DNA from: Methanobacteriota archaeon
GTDB taxonomy: Archaea > Methanobacteriota > Methanobacteria > Methanobacteriales > Methanobacteriaceae
Direction of reading: 5' to 3'
Assembly: GCA_029556335.1 (NCBI GenBank)
Contig: JAKQFA010000028.1
Coordinates: 62,501-126,500 of the forward strand
Length of the DNA stretch: 64,000 nt
Below, one piece after another: positions 33,867 to 43,269 of this stretch. The position numbers and the translations under genes were made by a program. Each line of letters opens with the position of its first letter. The first letter of the stretch is position 1. The notes beneath the pieces were generated by a model. That model was not told the origin of the DNA. It made no database searches and saw nothing but the letters and a program-made list of their open reading frames with translations.

Positions 33867-35342
33867 TTAATCCAGTCTCATTGCCTGTGGAATGAAATCT
33901 AAGAGTTGAGTGGCAGTGAAGTTATTACCATACTCTATTATAGCTTGATCTCCAGCCCGACCATTGATATAGGCACCCAGGAATGCAGATTCGAAACCAG
34001 GATGACCCTGGGCCATCAGGCCACCAACCAAGCCAGCCAAACAGTCTCCAGTTCCACCCACAGTCATACCTGGATTTCCAGTTTTATTGAGTTTAAATAG
34101 CCCATTAAAACTAATCACATCGGTGTTACCCTTTAAAACGACTGTGAATGATTTTTTAAGAGTTATATTTTTGATCAAATCTATTTTATCTTCCAGATTT
34201 TCAGGTACCGATTTAGCAAACACCGTCTTGAATTCTGAACTATGGGGTGTTAGGACCAGTTCCAACCCCTTACCAACCTGGTCCAGATCTACCAACTTCA
34301 AAGCATCGGCATCTAACAAAATTGGTTTTCTTATATTTTTCACAATCTGGTTGACTGCCACTCTAGTTCCTTCTTCGGTGCCAATCCCACAACCCATGAT
34401 CACCGAATCCATGTTAGCCGCCAATTTCAGTATCTTATCAACATCAGAAGGGAGAATTGCATGGGAAGGAAGACTTTTAACAATGAGATCTGGAGAAAAA
34501 GAACGTATCTCAGAAGCTACAATTTTTGGACAGACCACCACGGATATATCCACACCACTTCCCAGAGCAGCCAGAGCAGCCAGAGCCGGGGCACCAGAGT
34601 AATCCTGACCACCACCTATAACTAGAACTCGACCATTTTGACCCTTATGCGAATTTATATCCCTTTCCTGAAGCCGAATCAAATCTCCAGGACCGGTGCA
34701 AACCTCTGCATCAAGGGGGATTCCTATGTCGCACACCTGTACATAACCCACATATTTAGAGCTGGCCTTTTCAATTCCAGTCTTCTTCCGGTGGAAGGTG
34801 ATGGTATAATCAGCTTGAACCGCCTTGTGGGAGACAGTCCCAGTGAGTGGGTTTATACCGCTGGGTATGTCCACTGCAACTTTAATCCCCTTTGATCTGT
34901 TTATTACATCAACAGCCGTGGAAAAAGGCTCCTTTATTCTTCCCCGGGTACCGGTGCCTAAGAGGGCATCCACCACCACGTCTGATCCTGGATCTTCAAT
35001 CTGTGATGAATCAGTTACCACCCTTAGTCGCAGAGCACTCAGCAGGGAGTCAATTTTTTCCAGTACCTGCCAGTTGTTTCTGGCTTCCACTGACTTGATC
35101 TGGCAGGGATGACCTATGAGGAGTACATCTACCTTAAATCCAGAGTTGAGTAAGTGCCGGGCTGCTACAAAACCATCCCCTCCATTACCACCTATCCCCG
35201 CAAATATGGTAACTCCGCTTGGTTCTGTTATTTCCATGATCTTCTGGGCCAGTGAACAGCCAGCATTCTCCATTAGGGATGACCTTGAAATGCCCATGGC
35301 CTCGGCATTGGCATCCACAACCATCATGTCCTTGGGAGTCAT
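33867..35342 (-). CDS. Bifunctional NAD(P)H-hydrate epimerase / ADP-dependent dehydratase
   Basis: Repairs damaged NAD(P)HX. The 491-residue fusion has an N-terminal epimerase (YjeF_N, about 1-215; IFAGIGGNGGDGFVAARHLL, VVDALLGTG) and a C-terminal ribokinase-like dehydratase (about 225-491; VLVIGGGQDYSGAPALAALA, GCGIGTEEGTR, the catalytic TVGGTGDCLAGLVGGLMAQG). Length and order are standard for the bifunctional Nnr protein. GTGATA precedes the ATG. Confidence 0.95.
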   Translation of the reverse strand: MTPKDMMVVDANAEAMGISRSSLMENAGCSLAQKIMEITEPSGVTIFAGIGGNGGDGFVAARHLLNSGFKVDVLLIGHPCQIKSVEARNNWQVLEKIDSLLSALRLRVVTDSSQIEDPGSDVVVDALLGTGTRGRIKEPFSTAVDVINRSKGIKVAVDIPSGINPLTGTVSHKAVQADYTITFHRKKTGIEKASSKYVGYVQVCDIGIPLDAEVCTGPGDLIRLQERDINSHKGQNGRVLVIGGGQDYSGAPALAALAALGSGVDISVVVCPKIVASEIRSFSPDLIVKSLPSHAILPSDVDKILKLAANMDSVIMGCGIGTEEGTRVAVNQIVKNIRKPILLDADALKLVDLDQVGKGLELVLTPHSSEFKTVFAKSVPENLEDKIDLIKNITLKKSFTVVLKGNTDVISFNGLFKLNKTGNPGMTVGGTGDCLAGLVGGLMAQGHPGFESAFLGAYINGRAGDQAIIEYGNNFTATQLLDFIPQAMRLD

Positions 35343-35378
35343 GTTATCACAAGTTTATTCTATGTAACTAAGAAGTAA

Positions 35379-35630
35379 TTCTTACAATCATGGAGTCAAT
35401 ACCCATTCATTGGTGAGGATAATGGGCTCCAATTTAAATTTGATTATGACAATATTAAAAACTTACTCGATACCGATGAGATGTTTCAAGAATTCTTAAT
35501 AGTCAAAAGCGTGTACCGAGCACCATTTTAGAATATGAAAAAGAATTGTCTGGCTATTGGATTAACCCCTACTCAGTTTAGTGGAAAGGCTGAAATCGAA
35601 GAAGATGCTGGAATTAAATTAAAAAAATAG
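35379..35630 (+). pseudogene. Decayed gene fragment in the 1.2-kb gap before the K+ channel gene
   Basis: One plus-strand frame reads GEDNGLQFKFDYDNIKNLLD, TDEMFQEFLIVKSVYRAPF, a TAG at 35529-35531, then MKKNCLAIGLTPTQFSGKAE up to a TAG at 35628-35630. It is protein-like on both sides of the stop and has no clear start. Further scraps (KEYFLKKINKAFAPLHKPRI) follow to about 35780. Unidentified. The rest of 35343-36590 is AT-rich with no convincing gene. Confidence 0.4.
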
Positions 35631-36421
35631 AATTTCGTTCAATTCACCAATCCTAAAGAAATAAGGGTTTGGTGGTGGAAAAATCATTGAAAAGAGTACT
35701 TTCTTAAAAAAATCAATAAAGCATTCGCACCATTACATAAGCCACGTATTTCTTTAGAAAGATTTCCGCCTCCTGATTAGTCCCATATACGTAAAGTATC
35801 CAACTTGGGTTAATCCACTTACTATTACTGGAAGATCCAAAATACTCTGCAGTGAAAAAAATTTATCTATACGCCGTCTTCTCTCTATTCGGGCTTTATA
35901 CCAATGATTATATCTAAATAACGCACGTTTCCACTGGAGCCATTAGTATACTTCTAAGATTGTTATGATGTAAATCCTCAGCGTTTTCTCAAAGAACACT
36001 ATTGCGCCCCATAACCCTTCACTTTGAATTGAATTCAATCCATCCCCAAATCTTCTTATCTTTCAACTATTTTGAAGTAGAAATCCATCGTAGTCCAATT
36101 TCACTTAACTTAACATCATCGCTATCATTATAATTGCGCCGAAAGTGCACATTACAGTAACAAATAGCCAAAATAGAAAACTTAATAAGTTTCTTATCAT
36201 TTTTTTTCAACCATGGTTTAATTTAAAGAAAATCATTTATCTGATTACTAGTGTAAATCTTGTTAATTCTCATTTTAAATTGATATTATCCCATAGAAAC
36301 TCCTGCGAACCATTGTATCCATTTTTTAATAGTCTTTAAACTGTTTAATTTATCCTTGCCATATCTTTCTATATGGAACTGGAAGAGATAAAATTAATAG
36401 GTCTTAGAAGCATATAATTGC

Positions 36422-36544
36422 GTGAAATTATCTAAATTAGATGGAGAGATTATAAAAATGATCCTGAAAGTTATATCATCCAGTAGTGTGGAATGTCCTA
36501 ACAAGTATGAACTATGGATTATAAAAGGTGATTTTCTGATCTAA
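36422..36544 (+). CDS. Very small ORF upstream of the K+ channel gene (doubtful)
   Basis: A GTG-started frame of 40 codons (MKLSKLDGEIIKMILKVISS, then VECPNKYELWIIKGDFLI) 46 bases before the channel start. A TATA-like CATATAATTG lies right before it. The composition is protein-like but there is no ribosome site and no recognised family. It could equally be part of the decayed region. Confidence 0.2.
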   Translation: MKLSKLDGEIIKMILKVISSSSVECPNKYELWIIKGDFLI

Positions 36545-36590
36545 GGATTTTAATCCTATTTTTCGCTAATTTTATCTTAGGTGGTGTAAG

Positions 36591-38501
36591 TTGCAAAATC
36601 CAATACCTCCCAATCCGGTAGTTCCTTCTATTCCTGCCTCTATCCTTAGATATGCTCTTCTGGGTGTGGGTCTACTTTTAACCTATGGATTTATTGGATC
36701 CATTGTCATTATGCGACTTGATCCCGTTAATGCCCTGTATTTTGCAGTTATAACTACAGCAACAGTGGGATACGGAGATATAAGCCCTTCAAATCCTCTT
36801 CAAAAGCTATTTGTAGTAACTCTGGTTCTAGGAGGAGCTAGTTTATTAGCTTATGCATTTACACTTGCCATAGCGGTGGTTTCCATGACGTTTGAAGATA
36901 TAACATCCGGGGCTCGTGAAAGACGACGAATTGCCTCCTTAAACAATCATTTCATATTGTGCGGCTACGGTCGTGTAGGGAGCGCCGTGTATCGGGAGCT
37001 CAAGAAAAGAAATCAGCAAGCCCTAATTATTGAAAGGGACAAAAATGTAGTTGAAAAAGAGTTGTGGGTCGATCCTGAGGTTATGGCCATTCATGGCGAT
37101 GCCACTGAAGAGTCTTTAATGTACCAGGCTAGAGTGGAAGATGCAAGAGGAGTGATCATAACCACTGGTGACGATGTTGACAATCTATTCATCACTTTCA
37201 CCGCACGAGAACTTAATTCTGAAGTTTGGATAGTGGCCAGGGCTAGTAAAGAAGAGAATATTAAAAGATTATCACGCTCAGGAGCCGATAAGGTAATATC
37301 ACCCGAAACCAGTGGAGCATCTGATATATACTTCGCAGCCATCGAGCCCACCATCATGAAGATAACTGTGATGCACGATGTGTCAGATATTCGTAAGGAG
37401 TCGGGAATAATCCTGAAGCACGGGTGCACCCTGGAGAATATTGAATACCATCTCCCAGAATTTAAGGAACCCCTGGCCCGAACGGTGGGTTTATCAGATC
37501 CGGAACGGTTAGAACGTTTTTTAAAAAGTTTAGAACGTGATAAATCACGTAAAAAGTCTTTGGAGAAGATATATGAATCAGTTAATGGTATCCATTCCCA
37601 CTGGATTTCGGGGCCAGATAAGCACAGCCTAGAAAAGGTAGCTAAAGAGCTTAAAAATGAAGGTATCCTTCTGGGGATTGATCTTAATGAAGAAGAGATA
37701 AAAGAAAAAGCTCGAAAATATGGAAGGCTGGTGGAAGTAGTTATAAAACCAGAGATCAAGATTACCGAGATGCATGGAGTATCCGATATAAAAGAAGAAG
37801 CTGAGATAATCTTAAATCATCGATGCACCATGGAAGACATTGAATATTATCTACCAGGATTCAGAGAGCCCTTAACCAGGAAGATCAATCTTTCTGAAAT
37901 GGATGAAATGGACCGGTTCCTGGATGGACTGCAGCATGATTCAGTTAAGAAGGAGAACTTAGAACGTCTTTACACCCTTTCAGGCGGAGGCATACATTCT
38001 CATCGTGTTTCTGGGCCGGACACTAAAACTCTGGGTTTGGTGGAGAAAAAATTGAAAGAGAAAGGTTTTCTTTTAGGAGTTAACTTTAGCAAGGATGAAA
38101 TAACTGATAAAATCCAGAAATTCGGGAGAGTGTCAGAAATGCTCTTAAAACATGACGTGGGACAGATTGATGATAAAAAAATCATTATTAGGCTTGGTGG
38201 ACGCATTCTTGATTCAAAACATTATTTACCAGGTGTACATCAAGTGGTGACCCGTAAACTGTATTTGAAGTCCATGGAGGATCTGGAAAGGTGTGAAAAG
38301 GAGTACCAGAAACCTGATGCCAAAAGATCCTTACAGGTACTTGACGAGATCTCCAGGCACATACATTCACATACCGTTTCTGCACCAGATTTAAAGGTGA
38401 TTAAAGATATTGAAAAGGCTTTGATTAAGGAAGGCATACTCCTTGGTGTGGATGTTCCTGAAAATGATGTCTGGGAGTTTGTAGAGAGTGCTGAAGCATG
38501 A
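36591..38501 (+). CDS. Two-TM potassium channel with RCK_N domain and triplicated novel C-terminal module
   Basis: A 636-residue channel. TM1 is at about 21-41, the selectivity filter TVGYGD at 58-63, TM2 at about 72-98, and an RCK_N Rossmann domain at about 118-250 (GYGRVG at 125-130, dinucleotide-type acidic IIERD). Instead of RCK_C there are three tandem copies of a module of about 115-125 residues (257-383, 390-516, 521-634). Each has a near-identical IHSHxxSxPD signature (IHSHWISGPD 334, IHSHRVSGPD 468, IHSHTVSAPD 591) followed by a helix and GILLGID/GFLLGVN. MthK-type channels are about half this length. TTG start with AGGTGGTG upstream. Confidence 0.88.
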   Translation: MQNPIPPNPVVPSIPASILRYALLGVGLLLTYGFIGSIVIMRLDPVNALYFAVITTATVGYGDISPSNPLQKLFVVTLVLGGASLLAYAFTLAIAVVSMTFEDITSGARERRRIASLNNHFILCGYGRVGSAVYRELKKRNQQALIIERDKNVVEKELWVDPEVMAIHGDATEESLMYQARVEDARGVIITTGDDVDNLFITFTARELNSEVWIVARASKEENIKRLSRSGADKVISPETSGASDIYFAAIEPTIMKITVMHDVSDIRKESGIILKHGCTLENIEYHLPEFKEPLARTVGLSDPERLERFLKSLERDKSRKKSLEKIYESVNGIHSHWISGPDKHSLEKVAKELKNEGILLGIDLNEEEIKEKARKYGRLVEVVIKPEIKITEMHGVSDIKEEAEIILNHRCTMEDIEYYLPGFREPLTRKINLSEMDEMDRFLDGLQHDSVKKENLERLYTLSGGGIHSHRVSGPDTKTLGLVEKKLKEKGFLLGVNFSKDEITDKIQKFGRVSEMLLKHDVGQIDDKKIIIRLGGRILDSKHYLPGVHQVVTRKLYLKSMEDLERCEKEYQKPDAKRSLQVLDEISRHIHSHTVSAPDLKVIKDIEKALIKEGILLGVDVPENDVWEFVESAEA

Positions 38502-38554
38502 TGGTTTTATTGTAGATAAAAAAAAGTTTAAAAAGAAAAATAGAAGATTTTTTC

Positions 38555-39454
38555 TTAAAATAAGCTGGTCAGCCAGATCTGATAGGCTCCCAGGGTTCCA
38601 CCATAGTTACCTGCGTAGATCCTTTTAACACCAGGAACCTTTACCGCCGCGGTTATCCCTGCTTTCATGGCCTCCTTTATTGCTTCCTCACTGACTCCAT
38701 CAATAACGATTTCATAGATACCTTCTATTCCTTCAGGGATCTCACAGTCTATACCCTCTGCACCTCTCAGGGTGGGGCAGAACTTTTCATTGGTGGTGGC
38801 ATGCATGAATTTGTACTTTAGTGAACCCACTTTGGAACCCGATGCCACTATACCCCCGGGGAAAGGAGTTATAGTACCAGGAACCCCCTGGATAGCGTCA
38901 ACTGCAACTTCAGCACCCAGAAGGGCAGATGCTTGATTTTCAGCCATGACAAAGAAATTGCCACCAGCTACTCCTCCTTTGATTCCTAATTCTTCCTCTA
39001 TTACAAAATCTCCTGACATGAGGGGGATTTTATAAATTTTTCTTCCACCAATCACTCCCTCAGAATCATAGCCATCAGCAAAGAATTTGAGTTTAAATCC
39101 TATTCTCAACTTTTCATCGGCCAGGTCCCCCATGGCATCAAATACTGCGGTGGTGGCTGAAGTTAATATGCATTGGCCGATTCTTTCAATGAGTTGATGC
39201 TCTAGTTCTTCCTTTTTAGGGTGGCAGATCATTACCACGTAACCTGGCCTCCCATCAGGTGTTTCGTTTGGAGGGACGTAGGAATCTATCCCGGCCTCGG
39301 CTGGACAGGAAATTACGGACGAACCAAACCCTACCGTTTCATCGGCTGCAATTTTGGCGAATTTTTGGGTGGCAGCTGTAACCAGGAATTTTGAGACGTA
39401 AATATCAAAGGCTTCTGCAAATGTATCTTCTATTTCCACGTTGTTAATATGCAT
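38555..39454 (-). CDS. ftr: Formylmethanofuran:tetrahydromethanopterin formyltransferase
   Basis: Transfers the formyl group from methanofuran to tetrahydromethanopterin, the second step of CO2 reduction to methane. The 299-residue cytosolic enzyme shows EIEDTFAEAFDIYVSKFLVT-type N-terminus, GFGSSVISCPAEAGID, NFFVMAENQASALLGAE and GNYGGTLGAYQIWL. The ATG at 39454 has GGTGAT just upstream; an ATG at 39466 overlaps that site. Many Methanobacteriales carry two ftr copies, and which one this is cannot be told from the window. Confidence 0.95.
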   Translation of the reverse strand: MHINNVEIEDTFAEAFDIYVSKFLVTAATQKFAKIAADETVGFGSSVISCPAEAGIDSYVPPNETPDGRPGYVVMICHPKKEELEHQLIERIGQCILTSATTAVFDAMGDLADEKLRIGFKLKFFADGYDSEGVIGGRKIYKIPLMSGDFVIEEELGIKGGVAGGNFFVMAENQASALLGAEVAVDAIQGVPGTITPFPGGIVASGSKVGSLKYKFMHATTNEKFCPTLRGAEGIDCEIPEGIEGIYEIVIDGVSEEAIKEAMKAGITAAVKVPGVKRIYAGNYGGTLGAYQIWLTSLF

Positions 39455-39469
39455 CAAAATCACCATGTT

Positions 39470-39862
39470 TTAAGCTAGTTTTTTACCGGCGTCACCGACT
39501 TTAACTGAGTAAATCTCTTCTATGGTTATTACTATAGCTGCTTTTGGACTAGGGGCTAGAGGACTAGTGTCTTTAACCCACCTAACCACTTCATCAAAAT
39601 ATTTGCCTTCCGTGAATATTTTCACAGAACCCTTAAACTGGTATGGGTAGCGGGCCGCGTCCTGAACCACGAAGGATATTTTAGGATTGGCTTCCAGATT
39701 AGCCCTGCTTTTTACCATGTAGCTATCCGCAATTATGACCGTTTTTGCATCCAATGGTTTGATAAATCCTATGGGTACCACGTTCGGAACTCCCTCTGGA
39801 GTGGCAGTGGCAACAAATGCGCTCTCTTTCTCAATTATTTCCATCATTTCCGCGTTCATCAT
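39470..39862 (-). CDS. Pyridoxamine 5'-phosphate oxidase-like FMN-binding protein
   Basis: A 130-residue split-barrel protein (AFVATATPEGVPNVVPIGFI, then SRANLEANPKISFVVQDAA) of the PNPOx-like family that binds flavin. Substrate unknown; stand-alone members often bind FMN or F420. GGAGGT precedes the ATG. It is cotranscribed with ftr 15 bases downstream. Confidence 0.88.
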   Translation of the reverse strand: MMNAEMMEIIEKESAFVATATPEGVPNVVPIGFIKPLDAKTVIIADSYMVKSRANLEANPKISFVVQDAARYPYQFKGSVKIFTEGKYFDEVVRWVKDTSPLAPSPKAAIVITIEEIYSVKVGDAGKKLA

Positions 39863-40099
39863 TTAATAGACCTCCATTTCCAAATTCAGACATGGTGTGT
39901 TTAAATAGCAATAGATATTGATTGATTTACATACTTTTATAATCTTTTTGATTTAATTTTGTGAAATGACAGTCCTGTTTTCTACCTATTCATAGAGATC
40001 TGGAGTTTAAAACTAATATAAACACCATAATTGATAACAATCATTTATTTTCTCTGAAAGATAAATAAACACCTGCATAAAGATTTTTTTTTCAATTAA

Positions 40100-40588
40100 C
40101 TATAAAATTACCTTTTTAAACTTTAAATCCTCAGTTGAAAGGAGAATTACTGTTTTCTTACCGGAAAGATATCCGCATGTTTCTCCAGGATTGATTATCA
40201 TTGTCTTATCACATGAAACATGGAATTTATGACTGTGTCCTCTTATGAGAACATCGTAAGTACCCCCATTTGCCAAAGCATCTACTAATTTCTGATTGGT
40301 CCCGTGGATAACAGCGATTTTCCTTCCATCTACATCTATCTCCTTAAAGTCCTCCAGATCACAAAGTTCCTGAAAAGCTGTTTTCAAGCCCTCTCTTTCC
40401 CCATCATTGTTTCCATATATAGCCTCAAAGGGCATTTTAAGTTGTTTAAATTCTGAGGCAGTGAAGGGGGAGATGAGATCTCCTGCATGTAGAACCAGAT
40501 CAACTTTTTTTTGGTTAAAAAAATTAACCACCATTCTGATTGCTTCTATATGATCATGGCTGTCGGACATTATTCCAATTAGCATCAT
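40100..40588 (-). CDS. YfcE/MJ0936-type metallophosphodiesterase
   Basis: A 162-residue calcineurin-like phosphodiesterase with all metal motifs: IGIMSDSHDH (DxH), LHAGDLISP (GD), IYGNNDGERE (GNND), VIHGTNQ and GHSHKF. Archaeal homologues hydrolyse model phosphodiesters; the natural substrate is unknown. GGGGT precedes the ATG. The flanking gaps (39863-40099 and 40589-40829) hold only AT-rich spacer. Confidence 0.9.
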   Translation of the reverse strand: MMLIGIMSDSHDHIEAIRMVVNFFNQKKVDLVLHAGDLISPFTASEFKQLKMPFEAIYGNNDGEREGLKTAFQELCDLEDFKEIDVDGRKIAVIHGTNQKLVDALANGGTYDVLIRGHSHKFHVSCDKTMIINPGETCGYLSGKKTVILLSTEDLKFKKVIL

Positions 40589-40829
40589 GTGTACCCCGAT
40601 AATGATATCTTACCAATGGTATTCTATCTGTTCTAGCAATTATCTATTATGAAAAAAATTAATCGTTTTTTTATGCCATAAACCATAATTTCCAGATGTT
40701 TCAAATCTTATGATGATAGAGATTTCCTTAACAGTAATTCATTCAAAATATTAGTAAGCAATTACCATAATTAGTATATTGAATATACAGTACAGAGTGA
40801 ATGTTGAAAATTTGTTGGAGGTTGATTGA

Positions 40830-41630
40830 ATGGCACTGGATCTTATATCATTAATCATCATTGGTGTGGTGATTTTAATTATTCTGGCATTATCTATCCG
40901 TATCGTCAATCAATATGAACGGGGCGTTGTTTTTAGACTAGGGAAGGTTATAGGAGTGCGGAACCCAGGACTTCGTTTAATTATCCCCCTGGTGGATAGG
41001 ATGGTTAAACCTTCATTGCAGATAGTTACTATGCCCATTCCAGCCCAGAAAATTATAACCCAGGACAACGTGACCATTGATGTGGCAGCAGTAGCCTATT
41101 TCAAAGTTGTAGATGCCTACAAAGCAGTGGTGGAAATTGAAAACTACAACCGGGCCGTGAACCAAATCTCTCAGACCACCGTCCGTAGCGTGGTGGGACA
41201 GTTCACTTTGGATGAAGTACTATCCGAAACTCCCCTGGTAAACAGTAAAATTCAAGAGATAATCGACACCCACAGCGAAGCATGGGGTATTAAGGTAACC
41301 ACTGTGGAGATTAAAGATATTAAGCTACCCGATAGCATGCAAAGAGCCATTGCATTACAAGCAGAGGCAGAAAGGGAAAAGAGAGCAAAAATCATATCGG
41401 CCGAGGGAGAATATCTTGCTGCCGGCAAATTGGGAGAAGCGGCGGATATCATTGCTGAACACCCCGTAGCACTTCAATTACGTATCATGCAAGTGCTGAG
41501 CATCATTGCAGCTGAGAAAAACTCCACCATAGTATTCCCTGCCCAGTTACTCAACAGCATAAGGGATATTAAGGACTTCATGGAATCTGAAGTTCCCAGT
41601 GCCCAGTATATTAAAAAAAAATCTGAGTAA
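40830..41630 (+). CDS. Slipin/stomatin-like SPFH-domain membrane protein
   Basis: A 266-residue band-7 protein: an N-terminal membrane hairpin or helix (LISLIIIGVVILIILALSIR), the SPFH domain (RIVNQYERGVVFRLGKVIGV, RNPGLRLIIPLVDRMVKPSL), the helical arm with ALQAEAEREKRAKIISAEGE, and the C-terminal IVFPAQLL. Archaeal slipins form oligomeric membrane scaffolds and often pair with an NfeD protein, which is not seen here. GGAGG precedes the ATG. Confidence 0.92.
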   Translation: MALDLISLIIIGVVILIILALSIRIVNQYERGVVFRLGKVIGVRNPGLRLIIPLVDRMVKPSLQIVTMPIPAQKIITQDNVTIDVAAVAYFKVVDAYKAVVEIENYNRAVNQISQTTVRSVVGQFTLDEVLSETPLVNSKIQEIIDTHSEAWGIKVTTVEIKDIKLPDSMQRAIALQAEAEREKRAKIISAEGEYLAAGKLGEAADIIAEHPVALQLRIMQVLSIIAAEKNSTIVFPAQLLNSIRDIKDFMESEVPSAQYIKKKSE

Positions 41631-41816
41631 AATCCCGTTTAGGTGATTCTCAAATCCACAATATTATTTGGATAAACAAGGTACCTGAACAATTTTAATC
41701 CTGTTAATTCCCCAGACCCCCCTTAATTCACAGAATATCGATTGAAGTCCTAGATTTCTGGCAGTTAATAGCAATCTATATTAGATTTATATTCTATGTC
41801 GTCGATGATTGTATAG

Positions 41817-43247
41817 ATGATAGGTCAACTTAGAAGAAGAGATTTGCTTTTAATTGAACATCCCCTTGGAATGATCATGCAAGGCATTGGGGTAGTAGTT
41901 CTCTCGCCGGTAATATTTGCCTTAATATACAATGAAAATACCTACCTGGCATTTATTATTCCTTCTATTTTGTCCCTGGCTGTAGGTCATCTGTTGAAAA
42001 TGAGTTCATCCCAGAACAACAATTTAGGGATTAAACATGGGATGATTATAGCAGCAGTAGCCTGGTTATGGGCAGCTTTTATTGGAAGTTTATGTCTGGT
42101 GATGGGTACCAACGTGGATTTTTTAAACGCTTTTTTCGAAAGTATGTCTGCCTGGACCGGTAGTGGTTTGTCTATTTTTATCAATGTGGAGGTACTGCCC
42201 AAGTCAATTTTATTTTTAAGAAGCCTGGAACAGTGGATTGGTGGCTTAGGAGTGGTTATTGTCGTTATTGGAATATTAATTCGTCCAGGGACATCTGCTG
42301 CGCGTCTTTACAAGTCTGAAGCACGGGAAGAAAAAATTAAACCCAGTATCACCGGTACCGTGAAAACAATATGGTGGATCTACCTATTTTACACGGTTGT
42401 TGGAATTCTACTATACGTAGCAGCGGGCATGCCTCTTTTCGACGCCATAAACAACACTTTTTGTAACCTCTCCACAGGGGGAATGTCAGTTAAAAATGAC
42501 AATGTTGGGGCTTACAACAGCATCCCCATCTACATCATCACCATGATCCTGATGATCATTGGCGGAACAAGCTTTTTAGTACATTACAAAGCCTTGAAGG
42601 GTAGAGTAATAGATGTTTTTCATGATATACAGTTCCAGGCCACCATAATACTTGTAACCCTGTTTTCTATTCTTCTTATTCTGGTCACCAAATTCACCAC
42701 CATTGATGCAGTTTTTTTTGTTATTTCTGCACTTAGCTGCACTGGCTCCAATATCCAGCCAGTTTACATCATGAATAATTGGCCAGATTATGCTAAAATT
42801 GTTATTACTCTATGTATGGTGATTGGAATGTCTTCCGGGTCTACTACAGGGGCTATCAAACTTATCCGAATAATTACAATAGTTAAAGGAGTGTATTGGG
42901 AGATCATTCGCATAATTTCGCCAACCGGTTCGGTTATCCCCCGAAAAATATCAGGTAAACCCATCGGAGACGTGGAAATCAGAGAAGCAAGTAGTTATCT
43001 CTTTATTTATATCTTATTTTTGTTTATAAGCTGGTTAATACTGATGCAATGTGGGTACGATGGTATAAACTCCATTTTTGAAATTGCATCAGCCCAGGGT
43101 AATGTAGGGCTTTCGATGGGTATAACCTCCCCACACATGCCTGAAGTTGCTGAAATCTTCTTAATAATGAATATGTGGGTAGGTAGGATCGAAATCATCC
43201 CGGCAATAGTCTTATTTAAGGCCTTCTGGGACATGTTAAAAAGATAA
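41817..43247 (+). CDS. trkH: TrkH/KtrB-family potassium uptake protein (copy 1)
   Basis: A 476-residue ion-translocating subunit with the four pore loops of the SKT family: SAWTGSGLSIF, NLSTGGMSVKN, SALSCTGSNIQP and SAQGNVGLSMG, each with the selectivity-filter Gly. FLRSLEQWIGGLGVVIVVIG and PRKISGKPIGDVEIREA are family marks. It needs a TrkA partner, encoded at 44776. The ribosome site is weak. It is followed after 22 bases by a paralogue with which it shares long blocks of identical DNA. Confidence 0.92.
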   Translation: MIGQLRRRDLLLIEHPLGMIMQGIGVVVLSPVIFALIYNENTYLAFIIPSILSLAVGHLLKMSSSQNNNLGIKHGMIIAAVAWLWAAFIGSLCLVMGTNVDFLNAFFESMSAWTGSGLSIFINVEVLPKSILFLRSLEQWIGGLGVVIVVIGILIRPGTSAARLYKSEAREEKIKPSITGTVKTIWWIYLFYTVVGILLYVAAGMPLFDAINNTFCNLSTGGMSVKNDNVGAYNSIPIYIITMILMIIGGTSFLVHYKALKGRVIDVFHDIQFQATIILVTLFSILLILVTKFTTIDAVFFVISALSCTGSNIQPVYIMNNWPDYAKIVITLCMVIGMSSGSTTGAIKLIRIITIVKGVYWEIIRIISPTGSVIPRKISGKPIGDVEIREASSYLFIYILFLFISWLILMQCGYDGINSIFEIASAQGNVGLSMGITSPHMPEVAEIFLIMNMWVGRIEIIPAIVLFKAFWDMLKR

Positions 43248-43269
43248 AAAAATATAAAAAAAGGGTAAC

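Noticed and set aside
36145..36339. A 64-codon plus-strand ORF in the long gap
   Set aside because: Asn/Ile/Leu/Lys composition is what AT-rich non-coding DNA gives, without a ribosome site or motif.
37091..37759. A 222-codon minus-strand open frame opposite the K+ channel gene
   Set aside because: Ser-rich antisense shadow of a strongly supported gene; no start signal.
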